Part shown: positions 44,953 through 56,797 of the stretch, one piece after another
How positions within the stretch are numbered: position 1 is the stretch's first letter
Layout: each line of letters opens with the position of its first letter
Assembly: GCA_016861105.1 (NCBI GenBank)
Contig: BOKS01000011.1
Coordinates: 112,767-176,766 of the forward strand
Source: Betaproteobacteria bacterium
GTDB taxonomy: Bacteria > Pseudomonadota > Gammaproteobacteria > Burkholderiales > Casimicrobiaceae
Direction of reading: 5' to 3'
Length of the DNA stretch: 64,000 bases
The notes under the pieces: generated by a model
Seen by the model: the letters and a program-made list of their open reading frames with translations, nothing else
Database searches by the model: none
What the model was told of the DNA's origin: nothing
Translations under genes and position numbers: made by a program

Positions 44953-45804
44953 ATGCGCAAGAGCGCGCGCCACCTCGAGACCCCGGACACGCCCACCTGG
45001 ACCGCGCAGCCGGCCTCCGGCGCCGCGCACAGAATGCCCCTCATCCGTCTCACTCCGCACAAGGCGCGGGTCGTGATCGAGGACGGCGCCGAGATGATCC
45101 TCGTGCTGAAGGTCTCGCTGCACCGCGGCGACTCGGTGGACCTCGCGAGCGGCGGGCGGCTCGCCGCGCTGACCGGCATGCTGCGCATCCGCGAGCGCGG
45201 CGGGCTGCTGTCGCGCGCCGACGGCAAGATCAACGGCAAGATGACGTTCGTGCCGGAGACGGTGTCCGGGAACAACCGCGCGCCCGCCGAGTTCCAGATC
45301 GACGTGCCGCTCGGGCCGCGCGAGTTCCGCGTGCTGCTCGATCTCGGCCGCGCCGGCCGCTTGCCGCACAAGATCTTCGTGCAGGCGGGCGAGCGCACGG
45401 CAGTCGGGCCGCGCGGCCTCACCTACCGCTCCCGCAACGGGCGCACGTCGAAGTACTGGGACAACGTCGCGCACCGGCGCCTGCCGGTGACCAACGTGAC
45501 GTTCGTCGTGCCCGTCGAGGCGGCGCCCGCGGCGCGCTCCGGCGCGCGCGGGCCGCGACGCGACGACGACGAGTTCGACGACGACCGCGGCCCCGACACC
45601 GACCGGGACGACTGGAGCGGCGGCGGCGACGCGCGGCGCGAGGCGCGCGCGTCGTACGCATCGTCCGCGCAGGTCGCGGAGCTCGCCGACGAGCTGATCG
45701 TCTACCAGAGCGAGACGCGGCACCTGCTGACGGCCCTGCTGATCGTCGTCGGGCTGACGGCGGCGATCATCGTCGTCGTCAGCGTCCTGCGCTTCCTCCG
45801 CTGA
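44953..45804 (+). CDS. Orphan C-tail-anchored membrane protein
   Basis: 283 aa, not recognised. Residues about 25-185 look like a beta-rich cytoplasmic domain (MPLIRLTPHKARVVIEDGAEM; MTFVPETVSGNNRAPAEFQIDV; LTYRSRNGRTSKYWDNVAHRRLP). A very acidic, probably disordered linker with repeated Asp follows (DDDEFDDDRGPDTDRDDW), then a short helix (AQVAELADELIVYQSETRHLL) and one C-terminal hydrophobic helix (ALLIVVGLTAAIIVVVSVL) with almost no tail. This fits a protein inserted after translation by its C-terminus. It stands alone between tRNA-Thr and an SDR gene. The conserved basic start suggests it is real, but no function can be given. Confidence 0.65.
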   Translation: MRKSARHLETPDTPTWTAQPASGAAHRMPLIRLTPHKARVVIEDGAEMILVLKVSLHRGDSVDLASGGRLAALTGMLRIRERGGLLSRADGKINGKMTFVPETVSGNNRAPAEFQIDVPLGPREFRVLLDLGRAGRLPHKIFVQAGERTAVGPRGLTYRSRNGRTSKYWDNVAHRRLPVTNVTFVVPVEAAPAARSGARGPRRDDDEFDDDRGPDTDRDDWSGGGDARREARASYASSAQVAELADELIVYQSETRHLLTALLIVVGLTAAIIVVVSVLRFLR

Positions 45805-45846
45805 GCGTCGCGCCGCCGCCGCGGCGCGCGCCGCGCTCGGCGCTGG

Positions 45847-45852
45847 TATGCT
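45847..45852 (+). promoter_or_regulatory. Candidate -10 box for the SDR gene
   Basis: TATGCT, 34 nt before the GTG start at 45886. Weak. Confidence 0.25.
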
Positions 45853-45885
45853 CGCGCCATCGCGTCGACGCAGCGGAGGGGAACG

Positions 45886-46629
45886 GTGAACAGGCTGGAC
45901 TTCGACGGACGCGCCGCCGTGGTCACGGGCGGCGCGGCGGGCATCGGGCTCGCGATCGCGCAGCGCCTCGCGCGCGAGGGGGCGCGCGTCGCCGTGTGGG
46001 ACCGCGACGCGGCGGCGCTGGATGCGGCCCGCGCCGCGCACGGGTTCGCGCACGCCGAAGCGCTCGACGTCGCCGATCCGGCCGCGGTCGAGCACGCGGC
46101 GCAGGCGAGCGCGGACGCGCTCGGGCGCATCGACGTGCTCGTGTGCTCGGCGGGCATCGCCGGGCCGAACAGGATGACCTGGGAGTACGCGATCGAGGAC
46201 TGGAAGCGCGTCTTCGACGTCAACGTGCACGGCCTCTTCTACTGCAATCGCGCCGTCGTGCCGTTCATGCAGCGCAACGACTACGGGCGGATCGTCAACA
46301 TCGCGTCCATCGCCGGCAAGGAGGGCAATCCGACCGCCTCCGCGTACAGCGCCTCCAAGGCGGCGGTGATCGGCCTGACGAAGAGCCTCGGCAAGGAGCT
46401 CGCGAAGACCGGCATCCGCGTGAACTGCGTCACGCCGGCGGCGGTGCGCACGGCCATCTTCGACCAGATCACGCAGGCGCACGTCGACTTCATGCTGTCG
46501 AAGATCCCGCTGGGGCGCTTCGGCACCGTCGACGAGATCGCGGCGATGGTGTGCTGGCTCGCGAGCGAGGAGTGCTCGTTCTCCACCGGCGCGGTCTTCG
46601 ACCTGTCCGGGGGCCGCGCGACGTACTAG
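45886..46629 (+). CDS. Short-chain dehydrogenase/reductase
   Basis: 247 aa classical SDR. Cofactor motif VVTGGAAGIGLAIAQRL with the downstream Asp in AVWDRDAAALD (favours NAD), NAG-equivalent CSAGIAGP, catalytic Ser in NIASIAGKEG, and YSASKAAVIGLTKSLGKEL with the YxxxK pair. The substrate is not clear; 3-oxoacyl-type or sugar/polyol oxidation are possible. Convergent with the quinone oxidoreductase gene. Confidence 0.88.
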   Translation: MNRLDFDGRAAVVTGGAAGIGLAIAQRLAREGARVAVWDRDAAALDAARAAHGFAHAEALDVADPAAVEHAAQASADALGRIDVLVCSAGIAGPNRMTWEYAIEDWKRVFDVNVHGLFYCNRAVVPFMQRNDYGRIVNIASIAGKEGNPTASAYSASKAAVIGLTKSLGKELAKTGIRVNCVTPAAVRTAIFDQITQAHVDFMLSKIPLGRFGTVDEIAAMVCWLASEECSFSTGAVFDLSGGRATY

Positions 46630-46679
46630 AACCTGTTCACGCCATGGGCAGGTGCGCGTGGCAAAGCCGGGAAGGCCCT

Positions 46680-46718
46680 CGCCGGGCGCGAAGCCCGAGG
46701 CGGGTCCAGCGCCCGGCG
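46680..46718. terminator. Candidate bidirectional terminator between the SDR and quinone oxidoreductase genes
   Basis: CGCCGGGCGC at 46680-46689 and GCGCCCGGCG at 46709-46718 form a perfect 10-bp stem with a 19-nt loop in a 106-nt convergent gap. Confidence 0.4.
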
Positions 46719-46735
46719 GGGCGGGGGGGCGGGCC

Positions 46736-47737
46736 TCAGCCGCGGATGTCGAGCAGGATCTTGCCGACGTGCTGCGACGACTCCATGAGCGCGTGCGCCT
46801 TCGCGGCCTCCGCGAGCGGGAACACGGCGTGCGTCACCACGCGCATCCTTCCGGACGCGTACCGGGGCCACAGGTGCGCCTCGACCGAGCGGGCGAGCTC
46901 GGCCTTGCGCGCGAACGTCGACGCGCGCAGCGTGGACCCGGTGATCGTCAGGCGCCGCAGCATCACGGGGCGGAAGTCGATCTCCGCCCGGCTCGACTTG
47001 AGGAAGGCGATCAGCAGCAGCCGGCCCTCGAGCGCGAGGCAGCGCAGGTTGCGCGGCAGGTAGTCGCCGCCGACGATGTCCAGGACCACGTCCACGCCGC
47101 GCTCCGCGGTGATCCGCAGCACCTCCGCGACGAAGTCCTGCTGCCGGTAGTCGATCGCGTGCTGCGCGCCGAAGGCGCGGCAGAAGGCCGTCTTCTCCGC
47201 GCTGCCGGCCGTCACGATCACCGTCGCGTCGAACGCCCGCGCGACCTGGATGGCCGTGAGGCCGATGCCGCTCGTGCCGCCGTGCACCAGCACCGTCTCG
47301 CCGTGCGCGAGGCGTCCGCGGTCGACCAGGTTGTTCCAGACCGTGAAGTGCGTCTCCGGCAGCCCGGCGGCGTCGCGCAGGCTCACGCCCGCCGGGACCG
47401 GCAGGCACCACGCGGCGGGCGCGACGCAGTACTCGGCGTAGCCGCCGCCGGCGACCAGGGCGCATACTTCGTCGCCCACGGTCCACCGCTGCACGCCGGG
47501 ACCGCACGCGGCGACGTGCCCGGAGATCTCGAGGCCGAGGCGCGGGTTCGCGCCGGGGGGCGGCGGATACGCGCCGGCGCGCTGCAGGCAGTCCGGACGA
47601 TTGACGCCCGCGCACGCCACCTGGATCAGCACCTCGCCGTCCCCGGGGACGGGCACGTCGGCCGTCGCGGGGACCAGCACGTCCGGGCCGCCGGCGCCGC
47701 GCGCGTCGATGCAGCGCATGGTGGTGGGGAGCGTCAT
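46736..47737 (-). CDS. Zinc-independent NAD(P)H:quinone oxidoreductase (MDR family)
   Basis: 333 aa. GroES-like part (GEVLIQVACAGVNRPDCLQRAGAYPPPPG, in parts; the NRPDCLQR sequence is typical of PIG3/QOR-like enzymes) and a Rossmann part (ETVLVHGGTSGIGLTAIQVARAF). The zinc-ligand pattern of alcohol dehydrogenases is missing. It reduces quinones or enones with NAD(P)H; the true substrate is unknown. ATG 47737 is used; ATG 47719 is also possible. Confidence 0.88.
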   Translation of the reverse strand: MTLPTTMRCIDARGAGGPDVLVPATADVPVPGDGEVLIQVACAGVNRPDCLQRAGAYPPPPGANPRLGLEISGHVAACGPGVQRWTVGDEVCALVAGGGYAEYCVAPAAWCLPVPAGVSLRDAAGLPETHFTVWNNLVDRGRLAHGETVLVHGGTSGIGLTAIQVARAFDATVIVTAGSAEKTAFCRAFGAQHAIDYRQQDFVAEVLRITAERGVDVVLDIVGGDYLPRNLRCLALEGRLLLIAFLKSSRAEIDFRPVMLRRLTITGSTLRASTFARKAELARSVEAHLWPRYASGRMRVVTHAVFPLAEAAKAHALMESSQHVGKILLDIRG

Positions 47738-47773
47738 GGGAGCCGGCCTCGCCGTCGCCGTCGGGACGCGGCG

Positions 47774-47809
47774 ATTGTAGCGTCCCCGCCGCGCGTTCTC
47801 GGCTAGACT
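47774..47809. promoter_or_regulatory. Divergent -10 boxes between the quinone oxidoreductase and the small membrane-protein gene
   Basis: Minus-strand TACAAT at 47779-47774 serves the oxidoreductase; plus-strand TAGACT at 47804-47809 serves the gene at 47834. Both lack good -35 boxes. Confidence 0.35.
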
Positions 47810-47833
47810 ACGCCGCTTCATGACGCGTCGCCG

Positions 47834-48211
47834 ATGAAGAAAGCGCTCGCCCTCGTCGTCGCGGCCGCCGTGCTGCTCGCGGCCGGCGCGCTGTGGTTCC
47901 TGCTCGCCGCCGACTACAGCGAGGGCTTCCGCGTGGGCAAGGTGATCAAGCTCTCGCACAAGGGCTTCGTGTTCAAGACCTGGGAGGGGACGCTGGACTT
48001 CGGGTACCTGCAGACCGATCCGGAAGGCGGCGTCGCGACGCGCATCTGGGACTTCAGCGTGGCGCCCGGCGACGCGGACGTGCGCGCGCAGATCGACGCC
48101 GCGATCGCCGGCGACTACAAGGTGAAGCTGCACTACCGCGAGAAGTACGTCCGGCTCTTCTGGCGCGGAGACACCAAGCACTTCGTGACGCGCGTCGAGC
48201 GCGCCAGCTGA
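47834..48211 (+). CDS. Small membrane-anchored protein of unknown function
   Basis: 125 aa. An N-terminal hydrophobic helix (LALVVAAAVLLAAGALWFLL) is followed by a compact beta-rich part with conserved-looking motifs YSEGFRVGKVIKLSHKGFVFKTWEGTLDFG and WDFSV, ending VRLFWRGDTKHFVTRVE. Similar small proteins are widespread in bacteria, some carrying misleading enzyme names; no function is established. It is 12 nt upstream of the acyl-CoA ligase gene. Confidence 0.7.
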   Translation: MKKALALVVAAAVLLAAGALWFLLAADYSEGFRVGKVIKLSHKGFVFKTWEGTLDFGYLQTDPEGGVATRIWDFSVAPGDADVRAQIDAAIAGDYKVKLHYREKYVRLFWRGDTKHFVTRVERAS

Positions 48212-48223
48212 AGCGGCGGCCGC

Positions 48224-49795
48224 ATGGCAGCCTCGCGCGCGCACAACGTCGCGTGGCTGCTCGCGCGGACGGCAGGGGCGTGGCCCGCGTTGCCGGCGCT
48301 GGCGCACGGCGCGGCGGTCCGCGCGGACTACGCGACGCTCGCGCAGCGCGCTGCGCGCCTTGCCGGCGCGCTGCGCGCGAGCGGCCTCGCCGCGGGCGAT
48401 CGCGTGGCGCTGGTGGCGCGCAACGATCCCGCCTACGTCGAGGCGCTGTTCGGCGTCTGGTGGGCCGGGCTGGTCGCGGTGCCCGTCAACGCGAAGCTGC
48501 ATCCGCTCGAGCTCGGCTTCGTGCTGCGCGACAGCGGCGCCGCGCTGGCGCTGCTCGACGACGACTGGCTCGCGGCGCTGCCGGACGGCGCGGCCGACGA
48601 CGGGCTGCGCGATGCGCGGCGGCTGGGCGGCGAGCGCTGGGAGGCGTGGATCGCGTCGGCGCACCCCGCACCCGTCGCGCCGCTCGACGCGGGCGCCGCG
48701 GCGTGGCTGTTCTACACCAGCGGCACGACCGGACGGCCCAAGGGCGTGACGATCACGCACGCGAACCTCCTCGCGATGACGCAGGCGTTCCTCGCCTGCG
48801 TCGAGGCCGTGGCGCCCGGCGACGCGATGCTGCACCCGGCGCCGCTGTCGCACGGTTCGGGGCTCTACGTGCTGCCGCACGTCGCGCGCGGCGCCGTCAA
48901 CGTCGTTCCCGTGTCCGGCGGCTTCGACGCCGACGAGATCGCCGCGCTCGCCGCCGCATGGGACCGCAGCACGTTCTTCGCGGCCCCGACGATGCTGAAG
49001 CGCCTGCGCGAGTCGCCGGCGATGGGACGCCTCCCCGTCGGCCGCCTGAAGTCGGTGGTGCTCGGCGGCGGGCCGCTGTACGTCGCGGACCTGGAGGCCG
49101 CGTTCGCGGCGTTCGGCCCGCGGCTTGCGCAGATCTACGGCCAGGGGGAGTCGCCGATGACGATCACAGCGATCGACCGCTTCGCGGTCGCCGACGCGGT
49201 GCGCCGCGGCGACCGCGCGCGCCTGGCCTCGGTGGGCACGGCGCAGCTCGGCGTCGAGGTCGCGATCGCCGGTGCCGACGACGTCCCGCTGCCCGCCGGC
49301 GAGACCGGCGAGGTGCTCGTGCGCGGCGCGACCGTGATGCGGGGCTACTGGCACAACGACGAGGCGTCCGCGCGCACGCTCGCGAACGGCTGGCTGCACA
49401 CGGGCGACGTCGGCGTGCTCGACGTCGACGGCTTCCTGACCCTGCTCGACCGGTCGAAGGACCTGGTCATCAGCGGCGGGTCGAACGTCTATCCCCGCGA
49501 GGTGGAGGAGGCGCTGCAGGCGCACCCCGACGTCGCCGAGGTGGCGGTCGTCGGACGGCCGCATCCCGACTGGGGCGAGGAGGTGGTGGCGTGCGTCGTC
49601 ACCCGCGTCCGCCCGCACGACGACGCCACGCGGCGCGGCCTCGAGGCGGCGCTCGACGCGCACTGCCTCGCACGCATCGCGCGCTTCAAGCGCCCCCGGG
49701 CGTACGTCTTCGTCGACGACCTGCCGAAGAACGCGGCGGGCAAGGTGCTGAAGACGGCGCTGCGCGAGGTCGTGGCGCGTCGCCCGGGTCCGTGA
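48224..49795 (+). CDS. AMP-forming acyl-CoA synthetase
   Basis: 523 aa ANL-superfamily enzyme. P-loop FYTSGTTGRPKGVTITH, substrate region YGQGESPMTIT, GEVLVRGATVMRGYWHN, DGFLTLLDRSKDLVISGGSNVYPREVEEAL hinge and the catalytic Lys near the end in NAAGKVLKTALR. It activates a carboxylic acid with ATP and joins it to CoA. Chain length or aromatic preference cannot be told. Usual family length. Confidence 0.93.
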   Translation: MAASRAHNVAWLLARTAGAWPALPALAHGAAVRADYATLAQRAARLAGALRASGLAAGDRVALVARNDPAYVEALFGVWWAGLVAVPVNAKLHPLELGFVLRDSGAALALLDDDWLAALPDGAADDGLRDARRLGGERWEAWIASAHPAPVAPLDAGAAAWLFYTSGTTGRPKGVTITHANLLAMTQAFLACVEAVAPGDAMLHPAPLSHGSGLYVLPHVARGAVNVVPVSGGFDADEIAALAAAWDRSTFFAAPTMLKRLRESPAMGRLPVGRLKSVVLGGGPLYVADLEAAFAAFGPRLAQIYGQGESPMTITAIDRFAVADAVRRGDRARLASVGTAQLGVEVAIAGADDVPLPAGETGEVLVRGATVMRGYWHNDEASARTLANGWLHTGDVGVLDVDGFLTLLDRSKDLVISGGSNVYPREVEEALQAHPDVAEVAVVGRPHPDWGEEVVACVVTRVRPHDDATRRGLEAALDAHCLARIARFKRPRAYVFVDDLPKNAAGKVLKTALREVVARRPGP

Positions 49796-49856
49796 GCGGG
49801 CCCGGCGGCACCCGTGCGCATCCCCGCAGCGCGCCGCGAGGTTGCGCGGGCGTTCG

Positions 49857-51068
49857 CTAGCGCGCCGCGTCCGGTGCGGGCGGAAGGGTGCCGCGGCCCC
49901 GCACCGCGAGCGCCAGCGCCGCGCCGGCGAGCGCCGTCGCGACCGCCACGCCGAACGCGCCGTTGGGTCCGAAGCGCTCGACCATCGCGCCGCCGCTCGC
50001 CATGCCGATGCCGATGCCGGTCACGATCGCGGTCGCCGACCACGTGAACGCCTCGGTCGCATAGCGCGCCGGCGCGATCGACGAGACGAGCAGCGACACG
50101 GTCGTCATCGCCGGCGCGATCAGCGCGCCGGCCGCGAGCGCGAACGGCACGAGCCCCCACGGGCTGGTGATCGGCAGGTGGCAGGCGACCGGCAGCGCGA
50201 GCGCTCCCATCAGCCAGGGCAGCAGGCGCGGCAGCGGCGTGCGCAAGCGCAGCCCGCCGTAGACGAGGCCGCCGACCGCGCTGCCGGCGGCGTTGATCGC
50301 GATCAGCACCGGGCCCCAGCCGTCGGCGCCGGCGGCGCGCGCGAACGCGGGATAGCCGACCTCGAGCGCGCCGAAGGCCGTGGTGAGCAGTGCGGTGGCG
50401 CCGTAGATCGCGAGGAGGCGCGTCTGCGTCAGCGGTCCGAGCCAGTGGCGCTCGCCCGGGGGTTGCGGCGTCCACCAGCGCAGCCCGCCGGAGGCGAACA
50501 GCAGCGGGACCGCGAGCGCGGTGAACAGCGTGGCCACCGCCATCGCCGCCGTCGCGGAGGCGAGGATGGCCAGCGCGATCGCGAGCGGCCCCAGCGTGTA
50601 GGCGAGTTCGAGCAGCACCGCGTCGAGCGCGAACGCCGTCTGCCGCGCCGTGGCGTCCGCCAGGCGCATGCGCCACAGCGTGCGGATCAGCACCGTGACC
50701 GGCGGCATGAAGGCCCCCGCCGCGATGGCGGTCGCGAACAGCGCCGGCCGCGGCAGGCCGATCCAGCCCGCCGCGAGCATCGTCGCAGTCGCGAGCGGCG
50801 CGACCAGCCCGGTGACGAGCAGCACGCCGCGCGGGCCGCGCGTGTCGACGAGGCGGCCGAGGATGGGCGCCGTGATCGCGGAGGCGACGAACTGCGTGCC
50901 GACGACGCTGCCCGCGACCGCGATCGACCCGGTCAGGTCGCGCACGTGCAGCAGCGTCGCGAGCCCGAGGGTGCCGATCGGCATGCGCATGACCAGCGAG
51001 AGCGCGGCGAAGCGCGCCGCGCCGGCGTGCCGGAACAGCGCCTCGTAGCGCGCGGTCAGCGAGCGCAT
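49857..51068 (-). CDS. MFS transporter
   Basis: 403 aa with about 12 hydrophobic helices. The loop between helices 2 and 3 reads GRLVDTRGPRGVLL, the MFS motif-A shape (GxLxDxxGxRxxL). No close subfamily is recognised; drug or metabolite export is typical. It converges on the acyl-CoA ligase gene and lies 22 nt downstream of dnaE. Confidence 0.85.
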   Translation of the reverse strand: MRSLTARYEALFRHAGAARFAALSLVMRMPIGTLGLATLLHVRDLTGSIAVAGSVVGTQFVASAITAPILGRLVDTRGPRGVLLVTGLVAPLATATMLAAGWIGLPRPALFATAIAAGAFMPPVTVLIRTLWRMRLADATARQTAFALDAVLLELAYTLGPLAIALAILASATAAMAVATLFTALAVPLLFASGGLRWWTPQPPGERHWLGPLTQTRLLAIYGATALLTTAFGALEVGYPAFARAAGADGWGPVLIAINAAGSAVGGLVYGGLRLRTPLPRLLPWLMGALALPVACHLPITSPWGLVPFALAAGALIAPAMTTVSLLVSSIAPARYATEAFTWSATAIVTGIGIGMASGGAMVERFGPNGAFGVAVATALAGAALALAVRGRGTLPPAPDAAR

Positions 51069-51090
51069 CGCCGCCGGCCGGTGCGCGGCG

Positions 51091-54522
<3,432 letters not shown>

Positions 54523-54538
54523 GGGTCGCGCGGCCTGA

Positions 54539-54548
54539 TAGAATTCTA
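54539..54548. promoter_or_regulatory. Overlapping divergent -10 boxes (dnaE and the lipoprotein gene)
   Basis: TAGAATTCTA is a perfect 10-nt palindrome: it reads TAGAAT on plus (54539-54544) toward 54587 and TAGAAT on minus (54548-54543) toward dnaE. Predicted leaders are about 14 nt for dnaE and about 36 nt for the lipoprotein. The -35 regions are weak on both sides. Confidence 0.55.
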
Positions 54549-54586
54549 CCCACGCCGACGCCGTCCCGCGATCGCGCGACCCTGGC

Positions 54587-54901
54587 ATGCGTCGCTTCGC
54601 TCCCGCCTTCATCGTCGTGCTGCTCGCCGCGTGCGCGGGAGCGCCGCCCGCCCCGACGCCCGCGCCGCCGCCGGCGCAGCCGGCGCCGCCCCCCGAGGCC
54701 GCACCGCTGCCGCGCACCGCCGAGCCGCCGCCGCCGCCCGTCAATCTCGGCGGCTTCCCGCTCCCCTATCGGCAGGGCTACGCCGACGGATGCGCGAGCG
54801 CGAACGGCCCGCAGCGACGCGACGCGACGCGCTTCGCGGCCGACGGCAACTACCGCACGGGCTGGCAGGACGGACTGTGGCAGTGCCGAAAGACGAAGTG
54901 A
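54587..54901 (+). CDS. Small putative lipoprotein of unknown function
   Basis: 104 aa. Lipobox LLAACAG near residue 16, then a Pro/Ala linker (about 20-50), then a conserved-looking end: PYRQGYADGCASANG and DGNYRTGWQDGLWQC. The YRxGxxDG unit occurs twice, each followed by a Cys, suggesting a small disulfide-held fold. Not recognised as a named family. Divergent from dnaE; its stop overlaps the hydrolase start (GTGA). Confidence 0.65.
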   Translation: MRRFAPAFIVVLLAACAGAPPAPTPAPPPAQPAPPPEAAPLPRTAEPPPPPVNLGGFPLPYRQGYADGCASANGPQRRDATRFAADGNYRTGWQDGLWQCRKTK

Positions 54902-55827
54902 CGGCCGCGCCGCCGGCGGCGCGGCCGTACGCGCCACGCCGTCCGGCGCGCACGTCGCGCGTCGACGTGCGCGGTCTCGCGCTCCACGTGACGCAGTGGG
55001 GCCGCGAGGGCGCGCCCCGGCTGTTCCTGCTGCACGGATGGATGGACGTGGGCGCGTCGTTCCAGTTCCTCGTCGACGCGCTCGAGCGCGAGTGGCACGT
55101 CATCGCGCCGGACCTGCGCGGCTTCGGGCGCAGCGAGTGGCAGCCGCACGGCTACTGGTTCGCCGACTACGTCGCCGACTGCGAGGCGCTGATCGCGCAC
55201 TTCGCGCCCGGCGAACCGGCGACGCTCGTCGGCCACAGCCTCGGGGCGAACGTGGCGCTGCACTACGCGGGCGTGCGGCCCGGGCGCGTCGCCGCGCTGG
55301 TCGCGCTCGACGGCTTCGGCATTCCCTCGGAGCCCGCGGACGCGGCGCCGCGCAAGCTCGAGGCGTGGCTCGACGCGCTGGCCCGGCCGCCGGCGTTCGC
55401 GTCCTACGACAGCTACGAGGCCGTCGCCGCGCGCCTGACGCGCAACGATCCACGCCTGGCGCCCGACAAGGCCGCGTGGCTCGCACGCCACTGGGCGGCC
55501 AAGGGTACCGACGGCCGCGTGCGCCTGACGTCCGACCCGCGCCACAAGATCCCGTTCCCGCACGTCTACCGCCTCGAGGAGGTGTTCGCCGTGTGGCGGC
55601 GGATCCGCGCGCGCACGCTGTGGATCGCCGCGGCCGACTCCCACATTCCACGCTGGCTCGACGCCCATCCGGAGGGGGAGGGGGCGACCGACTCGCTCGC
55701 CGGCGTGCGCGCCCGCATGGCGCACGTCCCCGGCGCCACGCTGGTCACGATCCCGGACGCCGGGCACATGCTGCACCACGACCAGCCCGAGGCCGTCGCC
55801 CGCGCGATCGAGCAGTTCCTGCGGTGA
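54898..55827 (+). CDS. Alpha/beta-hydrolase
   Basis: 309 aa. LFLLHGWMDVGASFQFLVD gives the oxyanion HG motif, VIAPDLRGFGRSEW follows, the nucleophile Ser is in LVGHSLGANVAL, and the catalytic His is in DAGHMLHHDQPEAV. Probably an esterase or epoxide-hydrolase-like enzyme; substrate unknown. GTG 54898 is chosen for its GTGA overlap with the lipoprotein gene. Only 7 nt separate it from the EamA gene. Confidence 0.87.
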   Translation: MTAAPPAARPYAPRRPARTSRVDVRGLALHVTQWGREGAPRLFLLHGWMDVGASFQFLVDALEREWHVIAPDLRGFGRSEWQPHGYWFADYVADCEALIAHFAPGEPATLVGHSLGANVALHYAGVRPGRVAALVALDGFGIPSEPADAAPRKLEAWLDALARPPAFASYDSYEAVAARLTRNDPRLAPDKAAWLARHWAAKGTDGRVRLTSDPRHKIPFPHVYRLEEVFAVWRRIRARTLWIAAADSHIPRWLDAHPEGEGATDSLAGVRARMAHVPGATLVTIPDAGHMLHHDQPEAVARAIEQFLR

Positions 55828-55834
55828 GCGCGCC

Positions 55835-56773
55835 TTGACCGCGCTCTTCGGCGTGCGCACGCGCCGCGGCGCCTACGCGGCGCTGTGGGCGCTCACGCTG
55901 CTGTGGGGGTCGAACTGGCTGGTGCTGAAGGCGGCGCTGGAGAGCGCGCACCCCGTCGTGCTGAACCTGCAGCGCACGTGGATCGCCGTCGCGTTCCTGT
56001 TCGCGGTGATGGCCTGGCAGCGCCGCCTGCGCTGGCCGCACGCCTGGTGGCCGATCGTCGTCACCGGGTTCTTCCAGACGACGGTGAACTTCGGGTCGAC
56101 GACGATGGCGCTCGCCGAGGGCGGCGCCGGCCGCACGTCGGTGCTCGTGTTCACGATGCCGTTCTGGACGCTGCTGATCGCGCGGCTCGTGCTGCACGAG
56201 CGGCTGCGGGGTGCGATGTGGTTCTCGGTCGGCTTCGCGTTCGCGGGGCTCGTGCTGATCGTCGAGCCCTGGCGCTGGGAGGGGCAGCTCGCGCCCAAGC
56301 TGTGGGCGGTCCTCTCCGGTTTCGGCTGGGCTGCGGGGACCGTGGCGACCAAGTACTACCAGCGCAAGCACGACCTCGACATGCTGAACTTCATGGCCTG
56401 GCAGATGCTCGCCGGCGTCCTGCCGCTGTCGCTGCTGCCGCTGCTCCACGACTATCCGCCGACGCGGTGGGACGCGGGCTTCGTCGCGCTCCTCGCGTGG
56501 ACGGCGGTGATGTCGACCGCCGTCGGCTTCCTGCTGTGGATCGCGATCCTTCGCCACCTGCCGGCGGGCACGGCGTCGCTCAACAGCTTCGCGATCCCCG
56601 TGATCGCGCTGCTCTCGTCGATGGCGTTCCTCGGCGAGCGGCTGACCCGCAGCGAGTGGGGCGGCATCGCCTGCGTCGCGGCGGGACTCGCGATCCTCGC
56701 CTGGCAGTCGTTCGCGGCCGCGCGCCGCGGCGAGGCCGTGCGCCCGGTGCCCACGCCCGCGGAGGGCGGGTAG
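55835..56773 (+). CDS. EamA/DMT-family transporter (first copy)
   Basis: 312 aa, ten hydrophobic helices as two EamA repeats. WALTLLWGSNWLVLKAAL at the start and LNSFAIPVIALLSSMAFLGERLT near the end are characteristic (GERLT before the last helix). It exports an unknown small metabolite. It starts at TTG 55835, just after the hydrolase stop, and converges on the bacterioferritin gene. Confidence 0.87.
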   Translation: MTALFGVRTRRGAYAALWALTLLWGSNWLVLKAALESAHPVVLNLQRTWIAVAFLFAVMAWQRRLRWPHAWWPIVVTGFFQTTVNFGSTTMALAEGGAGRTSVLVFTMPFWTLLIARLVLHERLRGAMWFSVGFAFAGLVLIVEPWRWEGQLAPKLWAVLSGFGWAAGTVATKYYQRKHDLDMLNFMAWQMLAGVLPLSLLPLLHDYPPTRWDAGFVALLAWTAVMSTAVGFLLWIAILRHLPAGTASLNSFAIPVIALLSSMAFLGERLTRSEWGGIACVAAGLAILAWQSFAAARRGEAVRPVPTPAEGG

Positions 56774-56797
56774 CGGCGCCCCGGGGCCGCGGCGCGG

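Noticed and set aside
46736..49663. 975-codon minus-strand frame over the acyl-CoA ligase gene continuing into the quinone oxidoreductase
   Set aside because: Only its last 333 codons (from 47737) form a real protein; the rest is antisense to a clear ligase.
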